Source: Pusillimonas sp. T7-7
GTDB lineage: Bacteria; Pseudomonadota; Gammaproteobacteria; Burkholderiales; Burkholderiaceae_B
DNA length: 64,000 nt
Assembly: GCF_000209655.1 (NCBI RefSeq)
Contig: NC_015458.1
Location: 2,976,001 to 3,040,000, forward strand
Direction of reading: 5' to 3'
Each line of letters begins with the position of its first letter. Within the stretch, counting starts at the first letter, position 1. The notes under the pieces are model-generated. The model made no database searches and was not told the origin of the DNA. It worked only from the letters and a program-made list of their open reading frames with translations. This document shows, piece by piece, positions 63,749 to 64,000 of this stretch. Made by a program: the position numbers and the translations under genes.

Positions 63749-64000
63749 TTAAGCCTTGGCGCCAACGACAGCGCCGCTGGAACGGAATACACGGACCTTG
63801 CTGCCATCTTCCACTTTCACGCCAACGCGATCAGCCTTGCCGGTCTCGGGGTTGAAAATGGCCACATTGGAAATGTGGATGGGCATGGTCTTGTCGATGA
63901 TGCCGCCTTGCGTGCCCGCCATGGGGTTACCCTTGACGTGCTTCTTGACAACGTTGATACCTTCGACCAGCACATGGTCGGCGTCAACACGCTGCAATAC
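63749..64000 (-). CDS. rplX: 50S ribosomal protein L24, N-terminus outside the window
   Basis: Reads [20 protein letters not shown], then [30 protein letters not shown] to VGAKA. The first 20 or so residues (the start and KOW motif) lie beyond 64000. Standard spc-operon position upstream of rplE. Confidence 0.95.
   Translation of the reverse strand, partial: VLQRVDADHVLVEGINVVKKHVKGNPMAGTQGGIIDKTMPIHISNVAIFNPETGKADRVGVKVEDGSKVRVFRSSGAVVGAKA

Overview
The window looks like a betaproteobacterial chromosome, most likely an Alcaligenaceae member (Bordetella/Pusillimonas/Alcaligenes type). This rests on the gene order ssb-MFS-uvrA-dgt-aroB-aroK-mrcA-lptM-lysA-ccsB-resB-cytochrome c4-engB-hemB-dsbD-cutA-rplQ and on the protein sequences. 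The assignment is inferred from remembered family features and synteny; no search was run.

Region 1 (1-11.5 kb) is catabolic/accessory. A minus-strand operon encodes a complete branched-chain-amino-acid-type (HAAT) ABC importer (livH-livM-livG-livF-binding protein) followed by an amidase cut by the window edge. A LacI-type regulator gene sits upstream, with two near-palindromic operator-like sites, one inside its own 3' end. Divergent from it is a translationally coupled cluster (flavin monooxygenase, TetR regulator, NAD-dependent epimerase/dehydrogenase), facing a putative cyclase/hydrolase gene.

Region 2 (11.5-18.1 kb) is the biological highlight: a hypophosphite/phosphite oxidation operon, htxABCD-ptxDE. 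It encodes a 2-oxoglutarate-dependent hypophosphite dioxygenase, a PhnDEC-like importer, NAD-dependent phosphite dehydrogenase and a LysR regulator. A good Pho box lies upstream of htxA. Together these genes would import hypophosphite or phosphite and oxidise it stepwise to phosphate. The left flank holds fused gene scraps (SRPBCC and HIRAN) and the right flank an IS3 remnant, as expected for acquired DNA.

Region 3 (18.1-34.5 kb) is mobile DNA. Two related tyrosine-recombinase modules, both on the minus strand, lie in tandem. The left one is truncated and the right one is a complete four-gene module abutting ssb. Between them sits one IS3-family element (20741-28405) whose orfB is broken by three nested insertions: a group II intron (21532-23819), an IS30-family element (24008-25460, 3-bp duplication) and an IS66-family element (25549-28143, 8-bp duplication). 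All junctions can be read to the base, and removing the insertions restores one orfB frame. The IS3 itself has no target duplication and joins two different broken genes, suggesting an IS-mediated deletion that fused two islands. A truncated methyltransferase-like gene next to it is preceded by two perfect palindromes.

Region 4 (34.5-64 kb) is core chromosome: ssb, an MFS exporter, uvrA, dgt, aroBK, mrcA, lptM, lysA, cytochrome c maturation (ccsB/resB), cytochrome c4, engB, hemB, dodecin, dsbD, cutA, and the alpha/spc ribosomal-protein operons from rplQ back to rplX, read on the minus strand and leaving the window.
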